A stretch of DNA of 64,000 bases, from positions 4,650,001 to 4,714,000 of the forward strand of contig NZ_JAJSOO010000001.1 of assembly GCF_029428875.1 (NCBI RefSeq), in the 5' to 3' direction. The number at the start of each line of letters is the position of its first letter. Position 1 is the first letter of the stretch. Below are positions 18,083 to 27,690 of this stretch, one piece after another. Both the position numbers and the translations under genes were made by a program. This DNA is from Streptomyces sp. JH34. Lineage in GTDB: Bacteria > Actinomycetota > Actinomycetes > Streptomycetales > Streptomycetaceae. The notes beneath the pieces are model-generated. The model worked only from the letters and a program-made list of their open reading frames with translations, did no database searches and was not told where the DNA came from.

Positions 18083-18970
18083 GTGGCACGTCGAGGACCC
18101 GCCAGGGGCGCGGGTGACCGCAAGCGGTCCGAGCGCCGTCCGGAGCCCGTCACGGCGACGGTGGACGGCGGCGTCGCGGAGCTGGTGCCCGACCGTGAAC
18201 GCCCGCGCGCCTGGACCCTGCTGCTGGACGGCGCCCCGCAGTCCCACGTGGACCTGGACGACCCTTCCCACCTCTCGTTCGAGTACCAGCGCAGACTCGG
18301 CCACGTCATCGATCTCGCCGCGCCGCCCGGCCGTCCCGTCCAGGCGGTCCACCTCGGCGGCGGAGCCTTCACGCTCGCCCGGTACGTCGCCGCGAGCCGC
18401 CCCCGCTCGACCCAGCAGGTCGTGGAGATCGACGCGCCCCTCGTCCAACTGGTGCGCCGGGAGCTGCCCCTGGACCCGCAGGCCCGGATACGGGTCCGCT
18501 CGGCGGACGCACGCGCAGGGCTCGGCAGGATCCAGGACGGCTGGGCTGACCTCGTCATCGCCGACGTGTTCGGCGGCGCCCGCACCCCCGCGCACCTCAC
18601 CTCCGTCGAATTCCTCGCCGAGGTACGCCGGGTGCTGAAGCCAGGCGGCCAGTACGCCGCCAACCTCGCCGACGGCCCGCCGCTCTCCCACCTGCGCGGA
18701 CAGGTCGCCACCGCCGCCTCCCTCTTCCCCGAGCTGGCCCTGGCCGCCGATCCGGCCGTCTGGCGCGGCCGGCGCTTCGGCAACGCGGTCCTGGTCGCCT
18801 CGGACCTGCCGATCGCGGTCGCCGAACTGACCAGGCGGGTCGCGAGCGACCCGCACCCCGGCCGCGTCGAACAGGGCCGTGTGCTGGCCGACTTCACGGG
18901 TGGTGCCGCCGTCGTCACCGACGCGGCGGCCAAGGCGTCCCCGGCCCCGCCGCCGGACGCCTTCGACTGA
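18083..18970 (+). CDS. Spermidine-synthase-like methyltransferase-fold protein
   Basis: A 295-residue Rossmann-fold protein resembling polyamine aminopropyltransferases. The nucleotide-binding loop appears as VQAVHLGGGAFTLARYVAA, followed by VVEIDAPLVQLVRREL and ADLVIADVFGGARTPAHLTS, the order expected for the spermidine-synthase fold. The N-terminal ~25 residues are basic and likely disordered. The GTG start follows GAGGAAG. True spermidine synthesis is uncertain, because such short Streptomyces homologues often lack full polyamine-binding residues. It stands alone. Confidence 0.72.
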   Translation: MARRGPARGAGDRKRSERRPEPVTATVDGGVAELVPDRERPRAWTLLLDGAPQSHVDLDDPSHLSFEYQRRLGHVIDLAAPPGRPVQAVHLGGGAFTLARYVAASRPRSTQQVVEIDAPLVQLVRRELPLDPQARIRVRSADARAGLGRIQDGWADLVIADVFGGARTPAHLTSVEFLAEVRRVLKPGGQYAANLADGPPLSHLRGQVATAASLFPELALAADPAVWRGRRFGNAVLVASDLPIAVAELTRRVASDPHPGRVEQGRVLADFTGGAAVVTDAAAKASPAPPPDAFD

Positions 18971-19024
18971 ACCGGATCCGCGTGACCGTGGAGGACGGCG
19001 GGTGACAGCCGCCGGCCGGCACGG

Positions 19025-19579
19025 TCACTGGTCGACGACCTCGACCGTCGGCGGATGCCCGTTCCAGGTGCAGAAGACGGAGACCGTCGCGCCCGCCCCG
19101 TCGCTGAAGTCCACCCGGATCCACTCCGGGTTCGTCCACACCTGCATCGACCACCCCGGCTCGGGTGTCGCCGAGACCAGCTTCGCCGAGTCGTCCGCCA
19201 GCTCCAGGACGACCCTGCCGCCGCGCGTCGGATAGCTCTTCACATCGCCCGCGTCCGCCGGGGGCGACGAGGACTTCGCGGGGCCCGGGCTCCGGTCCGA
19301 CGGCCGGGAGGACGGCCGGCGGGAGGGTGTGGCCGAAGGGGTGGGCGTGGCGCGGGAGGCCGTCGGGCTCGGCGAGGTCGACGGCAGGGCGCGGTGCGTC
19401 GAGGACGACACCGGCTCCTCCGACACCTGACCGCCCCCGGCTCCCACCGAGATCGGAACGGCGCGGGGCGGGTCGTACACGGTTCCGGACATGACCGTGT
19501 GCACGCCCCACCACGACAGGGTGACCGCCGCACCCGTGGCGAGCGACCACGCGATCGCGTGTACGAGTCCTCGTCGCAT
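19025..19579 (-). CDS. Membrane-anchored hypothetical protein with Ser/Thr/Pro linker
   Basis: A 184-residue protein. One N-terminal hydrophobic helix (about residues 8-30) serves as signal or anchor. A disordered Ser/Thr/Pro/Arg stretch (about residues 60-105) follows, then a C-terminal beta-rich domain with VVLELADDSAKLVSATPEPG and VSVFCTWNGHPPTVEVV. The globular part should lie outside the membrane. It is divergent from the response regulator gene (78-bp gap), so it could be controlled by that two-component system. No enzymatic motif is seen. Confidence 0.7.
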   Translation of the reverse strand: MRRGLVHAIAWSLATGAAVTLSWWGVHTVMSGTVYDPPRAVPISVGAGGGQVSEEPVSSSTHRALPSTSPSPTASRATPTPSATPSRRPSSRPSDRSPGPAKSSSPPADAGDVKSYPTRGGRVVLELADDSAKLVSATPEPGWSMQVWTNPEWIRVDFSDGAGATVSVFCTWNGHPPTVEVVDQ

Positions 19580-19657
19580 CGGGCACATCCTGCACCACCC
19601 GCACGGGCCCCGTCCTGGAGGGGACCCCGTTACTCCGGATGGGCTACGGTGCGGCGC

Positions 19658-20365
19658 ATGCCTAGTGTGCTCGTGGTCGAGGACGACCAGTTCGTACGTT
19701 CCGCCCTCATCCGGCACCTGACAGAGGCCTCGCACACGGTGCGCAGCGTCGGCACCGCCCTCGAAGCGCTGCGCGAGGTCGCGCACTTCCGCTTCGACGT
19801 CGTCGTACTCGACCTCGGACTTCCCGACCTCGACGGCGCCGAGGCACTGAAGATGCTGCGCTCCATCACCGACGTACCCGTGATCATCGCGACCGCGCGG
19901 GACGACGAGGCCGAGATAGTCAGGCTCCTCAACGACGGTGCCGACGACTACCTGACCAAACCGTTCTCGGTGGAGCACCTCTCCGCCCGCATGGCGGCCG
20001 TCCTGCGCCGCACCCGCGGCGCCGGCGGGCAGGCACCGCCCCCGCGCGTCCTCCAGGTCGGCGGGCTCTCCATCGACCCGCTGCGCCGCCAGGCCGAACT
20101 GGACGGCAGGGCCCTGGACCTGACCCGCCGCGAGTTCGACCTGCTGGCCTTCCTCGCGGGCCGCCCCGGGGTCGTCGTCCCCCGCCGCGAACTTCTCGCC
20201 GAGGTCTGGAAGCAGTCGTACGGGGACGACCAGACCATCGACGTCCACCTCTCCTGGCTGCGCCGGAAGCTGGGCGAGACGGCTGCCCGGCCGCGCTATC
20301 TGCACACGCTGCGCGGAGTCGGCGTCAAGCTCGAACCACCGGCCGCAGCAGGACCCGGCGCATGA
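19658..20365 (+). CDS. OmpR-family response regulator
   Basis: A 235-residue two-domain regulator. The receiver domain has the acidic pair at residues 9-10, the phospho-acceptor Asp52 (VVVLDLGLPD) and Lys in LTKPF. The C-terminal winged helix (from about residue 125) contains the recognition region QTIDVHLSWLRRKLGE. All phosphotransfer residues are intact. The kinase gene overlaps its stop by four bases (ATGA), so the two are co-translated. A set of 11-bp-spaced CTTAA-like repeats upstream of the chitinase gene (21849-21886) is a candidate target. Confidence 0.92.
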   Translation: MPSVLVVEDDQFVRSALIRHLTEASHTVRSVGTALEALREVAHFRFDVVVLDLGLPDLDGAEALKMLRSITDVPVIIATARDDEAEIVRLLNDGADDYLTKPFSVEHLSARMAAVLRRTRGAGGQAPPPRVLQVGGLSIDPLRRQAELDGRALDLTRREFDLLAFLAGRPGVVVPRRELLAEVWKQSYGDDQTIDVHLSWLRRKLGETAARPRYLHTLRGVGVKLEPPAAAGPGA

Positions 20366-21822
20366 GATGGGCCCTGGTCAAGGTCTGCCTGGCCGTCACC
20401 GCCATGGTGGTCATCGCGTTCGCGGTGCCGCTCGGGCTCGTGATCAAGGAGATGGCCCGCGACCGTGCCTTCTCCGACGCCGAGCGGCAGGCCGCCACCA
20501 TCGGCCCCACCCTCACCATCACCACCGACCGCGAGGAGCTGACCCGCGCCGTCCTGTCCACCGAGCCGGGCGGCCGGGGGCGCCTCGCGGTCCACGTCCC
20601 CGCCGGGACGGGCAGTCCCCGGCTGGAGATCGGCACCAGCCGCGTCACCCGCGAGGACCTGGAGACCGTCGGCACGTCCGGGCGCGCCTCCATCGCGGAC
20701 GTACCCGGCGGCTCCGCGCTGCTCCAGCCCACCGCCCTGGGCTCGGGAGGCATCGCCGTCGTGGAGGTCTTCGTGGCCGGGGACGACGTCTCGAACGGCG
20801 TCGGCGCCGCCTGGCTGGTGCTCGCCGGGGTCGGCATCGCGCTGATCGTCGGCTCGGTGGCCGTGGCCGACCGGCTCGGCGTACGGATGGTGGAGCCCGC
20901 CCAGCGTCTGGCCGGCGCCGCCCAGGACCTGGGGGAGGGGCGGTTGGGGACCAGGGTCCCCGAGGACGGGCCCACCGAACTCCGCTCCGCGGCGGTCGCG
21001 TTCAACTCCATGGCCGACCAGGTCGTCCAGCTCCTGGCCAACGAACGTGAACTGGCGGCCGACCTCTCCCACCGGCTCCGCACCCCGCTGACGGTGCTCC
21101 GCCTCAACGCCGCCTCCCTGGGTGAGGGCCCGGCCGCGGAGCAGACCAGGGCGGCCGTCGAACAGCTGGAGCACGAGGTCGACACGATCATCCGTACGGC
21201 GCGTGAGCAGCGTCCGCAGACCCAGGGCGGGCAACCGGGCGCAGGTGCCGGGTGCGACGCGTCCGAGGTCATCCGGGAACGCATGGGCTTCTGGTCGGCG
21301 CTCGCCGAGGACGAGGGGCGCACGGTACGGCTGGCAGGCGTGGACCGCACGGTGCGGATACCCGTCGCGCGGCCCGAACTGGCCGCGGCTCTGGACGCCT
21401 TGCTCGGAAACGTGTTCCGGCACACCCCCGAGGGCACCGCTTTCGCCGTCGACGTGCACCACAGCGGCGACGCCGTGCTCGTGCTCGTGTCGGACGCCGG
21501 CCCCGGCATACCCGATCCGGAGTCCGCCCTCGCCCGGGGTGCCAGCGGACGGGACGGAGCGCGGGGCGGGGTGGGATCGACCGGCCTGGGGCTCGACATC
21601 GTCCGCCGGGTCGCCGAGTCCACCGGTGGTGACCTGCGGATCGGGCGGTCGGTGCTCGGCGGCACGGAGGTGCGCATCTGGATAGGGCTCGACGGCGGCC
21701 CGGCCGAGCGGGCACGCCGGGGGCACCGCATCGGCCGGCGAGGCGGAAGGCGGGGGCCGCGGGGAGTGAGAGGGCGGAACGCCGAACTCCGTGGCACCCC
21801 GGATCCGCGGGGGAAGAGCTGA
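20362..21822 (+). CDS. Two-component sensor histidine kinase
   Basis: A 486-residue membrane kinase. TM1 is about residues 5-28, an extracytoplasmic sensor loop covers about 30-148, TM2 is about 149-170, and a HAMP region follows. The H-box LAADLSHRLRTPLTVLRL has His237, followed by an ATPase domain with LLGNVFRHTPEGT (N-box), DAGPGIPD (G1) and GSTGLGLDIV (G2). The N-box reads LLGNVFRHTP rather than the common LxxNAxxHxP. A basic Arg/Gly tail of about 40 residues ends the protein. It is the partner of the overlapping response regulator; the signal is unknown. Confidence 0.92.
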   Translation: MRWALVKVCLAVTAMVVIAFAVPLGLVIKEMARDRAFSDAERQAATIGPTLTITTDREELTRAVLSTEPGGRGRLAVHVPAGTGSPRLEIGTSRVTREDLETVGTSGRASIADVPGGSALLQPTALGSGGIAVVEVFVAGDDVSNGVGAAWLVLAGVGIALIVGSVAVADRLGVRMVEPAQRLAGAAQDLGEGRLGTRVPEDGPTELRSAAVAFNSMADQVVQLLANERELAADLSHRLRTPLTVLRLNAASLGEGPAAEQTRAAVEQLEHEVDTIIRTAREQRPQTQGGQPGAGAGCDASEVIRERMGFWSALAEDEGRTVRLAGVDRTVRIPVARPELAAALDALLGNVFRHTPEGTAFAVDVHHSGDAVLVLVSDAGPGIPDPESALARGASGRDGARGGVGSTGLGLDIVRRVAESTGGDLRIGRSVLGGTEVRIWIGLDGGPAERARRGHRIGRRGGRRGPRGVRGRNAELRGTPDPRGKS

Positions 21823-21848
21823 CGGGGTGTCGTCCTCTCCCGCCCGGT

Positions 21849-21886
21849 CTTAACCCGTGCCGATGCCCTCCTTAAGCGAACCCTAA
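21849..21886 (+). promoter_or_regulatory. 11-bp-periodic CTTAA-type direct repeats (candidate response-regulator operator)
   Basis: CTTAA occurs at 21849 and 21871 and CCTAA at 21882, with a weak copy (CCGAT) at 21860, so the units fall every 11 bases. OmpR-family regulators bind such helical-phase direct repeats. The array lies between the two-component genes and the chitinase gene. The repeat match is seen directly; the binder is inferred. Confidence 0.4.
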
Positions 21887-21983
21887 GAACAGCGGCCCGC
21901 TTCCCATGAGTGCCTTTTGCCCGGTTCGCGGCGGCTAGCGTTCAGGCGCAATCACCCCCCGGCAGCACGAAGGCAGGCACGCG

Positions 21984-23450
21984 ATGGGCACCAGCACGCA
22001 CCGCCGCACGGCGAGTACCCGCACGAAGGCGGTCGGCGCGCTCGTCGCCGCGGCGGTCGTGGGCGGCACGGTCCTCGCCCTCACCGGCACGGCGCAGGCG
22101 GCGGCCGTCGGCGCCACGTACACGAGGGCCAGCGGCTGGACCGGCGGCTACACCGGGCAGTACGTCGTCTCGAACGACACCGGGACCGTGCAGTCCGGGT
22201 GGACGCTCGAATTCGACCTGCCCGCCGGCACGAAGATCGACTCCCTCTGGAACGGCGAGCACACCGTCAGCGGCAACCACGTGACGGTGAGGCCCGCGGA
22301 CTGGAACAAGGACATCGCCCCGGGCGCGTCCGTGACCGTCGGCTTCGTCGCGGCCTCCAGCGGGACCGCCGCCGACCCGCGGGGCTGCCTCATCAACGAC
22401 GCGGCCTGTTCCGCGGACGGCGGCACCGCGCCCGAACCGAGCGGGCGCCCGACCGTGACCCCGACGTCCGGGCCGGCCCCGGCACCCACGGAGACCGCCA
22501 CCACGGAGCCGACGCCCGAGCCGTCCGACCCGCCGGAGTCGCCCGGCGGCACGGCCGGAGGGGCCGGATTCGCCCCGTACGTCGACACGTCCCTCCACCC
22601 CGCCTACGACCTGCTGGACACCGTCTCGAAGACGGGCGTCAAGGAGTTCAACCTGGCGTTCATCACCTCGGGTGGCGGCTGTGCCCCGCTGTGGGGCGGG
22701 GTGACGGGACTCGGCGACGACAAGGTGGCCGCCCAGATCGCCGCCCTGCGAGCCGAGGGCGGTGACGTGCGGGTCTCCTTCGGCGGGGCAGCGGGTGCCG
22801 AACTGGCGCTGCACTGCTCCTCCGCCGCCGAGCTCGCCACGGCGTACGGCAAGGTGATCGACACCTACGGGCTGACCAAGGTCGACTTCGACATCGAGGG
22901 CGGGGCGCTGCCCGACGCCGCGGCCAACTCCCGCCGCGCGCAGGCCATCACGCAGCTCCAGAAGGCACACCCCGGACTGGACGTGTCCTTCACGCTGCCG
23001 GTGATGCCCGAGGGCCTGACCCAGCCCGGTGTGGATCTGATCGCGGACGCGAAGAAGAACGGCGTGACGATCGGCGCGGTCAACATCATGGCGATGGACT
23101 ACGGGGCGTCGTACAGCGGGGACATGGGCGACTACGCGGCCCAGGCCGCCACCGCCACGCAGGCCCAGATCAAGGGTGTGCTCGGGCTCTCGGACGCGGC
23201 GGCCTGGAAGGCGGTCGCGGTGACCCCGATGATCGGCGTGAACGACGTCGCCACCGAGATCTTCACCGTCGAGGACGCCACGCAGCTGGTGAAGTTCGCA
23301 CAGGAGAAGGGCATCGGCAGGCTTGCGATGTGGTCGGGCACGCGGGACGCGCAGTGCGCGGGCGGCACGAAGCCGACCGCGGACGCGACGTGCAGCTCGA
23401 TCCTCCAGGAACCGCTGGCCTTCACCAAGGCGTTCGGCGCCTTCGGGTAG
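21984..23450 (+). CDS. Secreted chitinase, CBM2 plus GH18
   Basis: A 488-residue exported glycosidase. The signal peptide ends near AQAAA (residue 41). A family 2 carbohydrate-binding module follows (about 42-140: YTRASGWTGGYTGQYVVSN, SGWTLEFDLPAG, Cys pair CLINDAAC). A Thr/Pro linker leads to a GH18 barrel from about residue 192. The catalytic motif is TKVDFDIEGG (DxDxE) with MAMDYG downstream. It cleaves chitin outside the cell. The ATG at 21984 starts the signal peptide. No DasR-type palindrome was found upstream; the CTTAA repeats are the main regulatory candidate. Confidence 0.9.
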   Translation: MGTSTHRRTASTRTKAVGALVAAAVVGGTVLALTGTAQAAAVGATYTRASGWTGGYTGQYVVSNDTGTVQSGWTLEFDLPAGTKIDSLWNGEHTVSGNHVTVRPADWNKDIAPGASVTVGFVAASSGTAADPRGCLINDAACSADGGTAPEPSGRPTVTPTSGPAPAPTETATTEPTPEPSDPPESPGGTAGGAGFAPYVDTSLHPAYDLLDTVSKTGVKEFNLAFITSGGGCAPLWGGVTGLGDDKVAAQIAALRAEGGDVRVSFGGAAGAELALHCSSAAELATAYGKVIDTYGLTKVDFDIEGGALPDAAANSRRAQAITQLQKAHPGLDVSFTLPVMPEGLTQPGVDLIADAKKNGVTIGAVNIMAMDYGASYSGDMGDYAAQAATATQAQIKGVLGLSDAAAWKAVAVTPMIGVNDVATEIFTVEDATQLVKFAQEKGIGRLAMWSGTRDAQCAGGTKPTADATCSSILQEPLAFTKAFGAFG

Positions 23451-24166
23451 TCCGGCGCACCTTTCGACCACCACCTCCGCGCGCCCCGGCCGGCCCCCCA
23501 CACCCCCCACATCCGGCCGGGGCGCGCGCCCCTTCGCGCAGCCCGGCGCGCGGAGGGGCCTTGGTGTGTCCGCCCTGTCCCACCCGTACGCGATGAGGCG
23601 GAAGCGCCCCGCCCTCGTGGGTCATGGAGCGGAACCCCTGCGCCCGGGGGTGGAGTTCGGGGAAAGAACACGGAAACGCCCCGTGACCCCCCTGTGCACC
23701 CCCGCGACGCCCCGGCCCGTTCATCTTCCGGCGGGCGTTCCCGTGCGGACGGGGCCGTCGGCACCGGGTCCGACGGGCGTGCGGAAATCCGCGCCACACA
23801 CCGGCCTTCTCCTGCTCCGCACGGGTTCAATCCCTCCCAACAGCCGCTTGACCTGCGGTAATTCGGATACGTTCGCGCGTGGCATGCAGGGCGCGACAGC
23901 AAAGGCAAGCCCTCGGTCGGACACGTTCCCGTGACTTGCAGGACACGCTCGGGCAACGGAAGCGTCTTCAACTCTTGACACCCACCCCCTTGAGGCAGCA
24001 ACCTTCCGGCATCAGCGCATGGGAGCGCTCCCATATCGAACGAGGTTTTTCGCTCGTACGGGGACGGCACCGCCCATGTCCTCTCCGTACCACCGGCACC
24101 CGCAGCACCAGCGCGTATGCCGAGCAGATCGAACGCCAGTCCCACCCTGGAACAAGGAGTAGTGGA
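23451..24166. other. Intergenic region with cebE promoter
   Basis: A 716-bp gap with no supported gene; short open frames in it lack ribosome sites. A TTGACA hexamer at 23975-23980 is a plausible -35 for cebE. The CebR box at 24020-24033 lies just downstream, where a repressor would block transcription. Confidence 0.5.
24020..24033. promoter_or_regulatory. CebR operator upstream of cebE
   Basis: A perfect palindrome TGGGAGCGCTCCCA, identical to the established CebR box of Streptomyces. It lies 40 bp after a TTGACA hexamer and 133 bp before the cebE start. Confidence 0.85.
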
Positions 24167-25489
24167 ATGCGCATCACCCGCACCGTCGCAGGTCGAAGCC
24201 GCAGAACCGCCGTCATGGCCACCACGGGCCTCACGGCCGCCGCCCTGATGCTGACCGGCTGCAGCGACTCGGGGTCGGACTCCGACGAGGCCGACGCGAA
24301 CGGCAACATCACCCTGACCGTGGCCGACTTCGGACAGTTCGGCTACAAGGAGGCGGGGCTCTTCGAGAAGTACCACGAGCTCCACCCGAACATCACGGTC
24401 AAGGAAAACGTCACGGCCGACGAGAAGGTCTACTACCCCAAGTTCCTCCAGCAGCTCAACACGGGCAGCGGTCTGGCCGATGTGCAGGGCATCGAGGTCG
24501 GCCGGGTGAAGGAGCTCGTCGACACCAAGGCGGACGCCTTCGCCGACCTCTCCAAGGTGGTCGACCCCGACCAGTGGGTGAACTGGAAGGCGCTGCAGGC
24601 GAGCACCGACGAGGGCAAGGTCATCGGTGCCGGCACCGACATCGGCCCCATGTCGATCTGTTACCGCCGCGACCTCTTCGAGAAGGCCGGGCTGCCCGCC
24701 GACCGCACCGAGGTCGCCGCGAAGCTCGCCGGCGGCTGGGAGGACTACCTCGCGCTCGGTGAGGAGTACAAGAAGAAGGCCCCCGCGGGCTCGTTCTTCA
24801 TGGACTCGGCCAGCGCCATGTACAACGGCGTGGTCAGCTCCGACTCGGAGCAGTACTACTCCAAGGACGGCAAGGCGATCTACAAGGAGAGCGCCGGCGT
24901 CAAGGCGGGCTGGAAGCTCGCCTCCGAGGCGGTCGACAAGAAGCTGACCCAGGGCCTGGCCCAGTTCAGCCCGCCGTGGCAGGCGGCCCTGCGCAAGGGC
25001 AGCATCGCCACCGTGGCCTGCCCCGCGTGGATGGCCGCGCAGATCTCCACGTACGCCGGTGACGAGTTCAAGGGCAAGTGGGACATCGCCCGCACCCCGG
25101 GTGACACCGCAGCCAACTGGGGCGGTTCCTTCCTCTCCGTGCCCGCCAAGGGCAAGCACGTCAAGGAGGCCGGCGAGCTCGTCAAGTGGCTGACCGCCCC
25201 CGAGCAGCAGGCGGCCGTCTTCAAGGCGGCCGGTCTCTTCCCGTCGAACAAGGGCGCCTACGAGCTCCCCGACGTGAAGACCGCCAAGCTGGAGTACTTC
25301 AACAACGCCCCCATCGGTGAGATCTACGCCGAAGAGGCCCAGGCCATCCCCGCGGCGGTGCTCGGCCCGAAGGACGGCGTCATCAAGGACACCATCTCCA
25401 CCCAGATCAACAACATGGAGCAGCGGGGCACCAAGCCGGACGACGCCTGGAAGGCGGCGACCGAGGCGATCGACAAGGTGATCGGCTGA
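24167..25489 (+). CDS. cebE: Cello-oligosaccharide ABC transporter binding lipoprotein
   Basis: A 440-residue family 1 solute-binding lipoprotein. The signal peptide has a lipobox ending at Cys32 (LMLTGCSDS). The sugar-binding fold shows ITLTVADFGQFGYKE, SGLADVQGIEVGRV, GPMSICYRRDLFEKAGLP and NWGGSFLSVPAKGKH. It captures cellobiose/cellotriose outside the membrane for CebF/CebG import; energy in Streptomyces comes from the shared ATPase MsiK, which is not in the window. The ATG follows AAGGAG. Identification rests on the operon (permeases, GH1 beta-glucosidase, LacI regulator) and perfect CebR boxes. A second, paralogous cellobiose system is the main alternative. Confidence 0.85.
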   Translation: MRITRTVAGRSRRTAVMATTGLTAAALMLTGCSDSGSDSDEADANGNITLTVADFGQFGYKEAGLFEKYHELHPNITVKENVTADEKVYYPKFLQQLNTGSGLADVQGIEVGRVKELVDTKADAFADLSKVVDPDQWVNWKALQASTDEGKVIGAGTDIGPMSICYRRDLFEKAGLPADRTEVAAKLAGGWEDYLALGEEYKKKAPAGSFFMDSASAMYNGVVSSDSEQYYSKDGKAIYKESAGVKAGWKLASEAVDKKLTQGLAQFSPPWQAALRKGSIATVACPAWMAAQISTYAGDEFKGKWDIARTPGDTAANWGGSFLSVPAKGKHVKEAGELVKWLTAPEQQAAVFKAAGLFPSNKGAYELPDVKTAKLEYFNNAPIGEIYAEEAQAIPAAVLGPKDGVIKDTISTQINNMEQRGTKPDDAWKAATEAIDKVIG

Positions 25490-25658
25490 TCCTCACCGGT
25501 GCGGGCGGCCGGGACGACTTCCACGCGTCCCGGCCGGCCCGCACCGGTGCCGGTTACCCCACCGGCACCGCGCACCTTCTCCGACACCTCCGCCGGACCT
25601 GACAGAGGTCCGGCCTGCCCCTGCGGTGTCGGCACACCCCAGGGAAGGACTCCCACCT

Positions 25659-26657
25659 GTGGCAACGACCACCCCCACCAGGGGCGCACACGGCTCCCGG
25701 CCCGGCCGCCGCGCCCCGAAGCCCATGACGCCGAGCCGCCAGGCATGGCGCAGCCGGCTGTGGCGCTTCGACGACAAGGCGTCCCCGTACGCCTACATCG
25801 CGCCCTTCTTCCTCGTCTTCGGGGCCTTCGGGCTCTACCCGCTCATCTACACCGGCTGGATCGCCCTCCACCGGGTGGAGATGACCAGTCTCGACCAGAT
25901 GGAGTGGGTCGGCTGGGAGAACTTCAGCAACATCCTCCAGGACTCCGAGTTCTGGACCGCGGTCACCAACACCTTCGTCATCGGCGTCATCTCGACCGTC
26001 CCGCAGCTGATGATCGCGCTGGGGCTCGCCCACCTGCTGAACTACAAGCTGCGGGCCAGCACCTTCTGGCGCACCGTGATCCTCACGCCCTACGCCACCT
26101 CGGTGGCGTCCGCGGCCCTGGTCTTCGCGCTGGTGTTCCGGGCCGACGGCGGCCTGCTGAACTGGGTCCTCGGCTTCTTCGGTGCCGGCGAGACGAACTG
26201 GGCCAACGGGCACTGGACGTCCAACATCGCCATCGCGGTCATCGTCATCTGGCGCTGGACCGGCTACAACACGCTGATCTACCTGGCCGCGATGCAGGCC
26301 GTCCCGTCCGACCTCTACGAGGCGGCGTCGCTCGACGGGGCCTCGCGCTGGCAGCAGTTCCGCAACGTGACGATCCCCGCGCTGCGCCCGACGATCCTCT
26401 TCACGATCGTCATCTCGACCATCGGGTCCATGCAGCTCTTCGGCGAGCCCCTCCTGCTCGAGGGCGGCCAGATCGGAGCGCAGGGCGGCACGGAGCACCA
26501 GTACGAGACGCTCAGCATCTACCTCTACAACTACGGCTGGAACCTCGGACACCTCGGTCCGGCCGCCGCGGTCGCCTGGGCGATGCTCGTCCTGCTGCTG
26601 CTCATTGCCGCGATCAACTGGCTCGTCGGGCGCTTCATGCGCAAGACCGCGGCCTGA
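25659..26657 (+). CDS. cebF: Cello-oligosaccharide ABC transporter permease CebF
   Basis: A 332-residue MalF-type permease with six membrane helices, the first near YAYIAPFFLVFGAFGLYPL. The EAA loop reads YEAASLDGASRWQQFRNVTI and would contact the MsiK ATPase. The GTG at 25659 follows AGGGAAGGA; an earlier in-frame start at 25626 lacks support. The N-terminal ~45 residues are basic and cytoplasmic. It pairs with CebG, whose gene starts 15 bp downstream. Confidence 0.88.
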   Translation: MATTTPTRGAHGSRPGRRAPKPMTPSRQAWRSRLWRFDDKASPYAYIAPFFLVFGAFGLYPLIYTGWIALHRVEMTSLDQMEWVGWENFSNILQDSEFWTAVTNTFVIGVISTVPQLMIALGLAHLLNYKLRASTFWRTVILTPYATSVASAALVFALVFRADGGLLNWVLGFFGAGETNWANGHWTSNIAIAVIVIWRWTGYNTLIYLAAMQAVPSDLYEAASLDGASRWQQFRNVTIPALRPTILFTIVISTIGSMQLFGEPLLLEGGQIGAQGGTEHQYETLSIYLYNYGWNLGHLGPAAAVAWAMLVLLLLIAAINWLVGRFMRKTAA

Positions 26658-26672
26658 CGGGGAGCGATATCC

Positions 26673-27596
26673 ATGACCACCACCAGTACCGTCACCGCTC
26701 CGGACCACCGCCGCGTCTCCAAGGCCGCGCCGGGTGGCGAGGCTCCGCACCGGCGCCGCTTCAAGCCGGGAGCCGGCCGCCAGCACCACGCCGGCCCGTT
26801 CGCCTACTTCGCGCTCGCCGTCGTAGGCCTCGGCTCGCTGTTCCCGCTGTACTGGACGCTCGTCGCCGCGTCCCGCACCCAGGACGAGGTCCTGGACACC
26901 ACGCCGCCGCTCGTCCCGGGCGGCAACCTCCTCAACAACCTCGAGGCGGCCTGGGAACAGGCCAACCTCGGCAAGGCCATCGTCAACACGGTCATCGTCT
27001 CCGCCAGCATCACCCTCGCGACCCTGTTCTTCTGCACCCTGGCGGGCTACGCCTTCGCCAAGATGCGCTTCAAGGGCCGCGGCGTGCTGATGACGGCGGT
27101 CATCGCGACGCTGACGATCCCCCCGCAACTCAGCGTCGTACCACTGTTCATGATGATGTCGGACATCGGCTGGGGCGGTCAGCTGGAGTCGGTGATCTTC
27201 CCGACCCTGGTGAGCGCGTTCGGTGTGTTCTTCATGCGTCAGTACCTCCTGGAGGCGCTGCCGTACGAACTCATCGAGGCGGGCCGGATGGACGGGGCCA
27301 ACAACCTCCGCATCGTGTGGAGCATCGTGCTCCCGGTGGCCCGGCCGGCCATGATGGTGCTCGGTATGCTTACGTTCGTCCAGGCATGGAACGACTTCTT
27401 CTGGCCGTACCTCGCGCTGAATCAGCAGAACCCCACGCTCCAGGTGGCCCTCGGCCAGCTGAGCGCGTCCTACGTGCCCGACCAGAGCATCGTCATGGCG
27501 GGCGCACTGATCAGCACCCTGCCCCTGCTCGTCGTCTTCGTGATCTTCGGCAAGCAGATCGTCGGGGGAATCATGTCCGGCGCCGTCAAGGGCTGA
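26673..27596 (+). CDS. cebG: Cello-oligosaccharide ABC transporter permease CebG
   Basis: A 307-residue MalG-type permease with six helices. The first is at about residues 43-64 (FAYFALAVVGLGSLFPLYW), after a basic cytoplasmic lead. The EAA loop is YELIEAGRMDGANNLRIVWS. The ATG at 26673 has a GGGGAG site and follows cebF closely in the same transcript. A 12-bp inverted repeat downstream (27691-27724) may reduce read-through into bglC. Confidence 0.88.
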   Translation: MTTTSTVTAPDHRRVSKAAPGGEAPHRRRFKPGAGRQHHAGPFAYFALAVVGLGSLFPLYWTLVAASRTQDEVLDTTPPLVPGGNLLNNLEAAWEQANLGKAIVNTVIVSASITLATLFFCTLAGYAFAKMRFKGRGVLMTAVIATLTIPPQLSVVPLFMMMSDIGWGGQLESVIFPTLVSAFGVFFMRQYLLEALPYELIEAGRMDGANNLRIVWSIVLPVARPAMMVLGMLTFVQAWNDFFWPYLALNQQNPTLQVALGQLSASYVPDQSIVMAGALISTLPLLVVFVIFGKQIVGGIMSGAVKG

Positions 27597-27690
27597 CCCC
27601 GGCCGGCCCTTCCCGTCCGATCCCCGCCCCGCCGTTCCACCCGGCCGGACCCCGGCCCGCTGTCCTTCCCCGGTCCGGCCCGCGGCCGTT

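Noticed and set aside
18982..19028. GTGACCGTG...CACGGTCAC inverted repeat as a terminator
   Set aside because: The arms are about 30 bp apart and one arm enters the next gene; too weak to call.
21823..21983. Search for a DasR (dre) palindrome before the chitinase gene
   Set aside because: No ACTGGTCTAGACCAGT-like sequence was found there.
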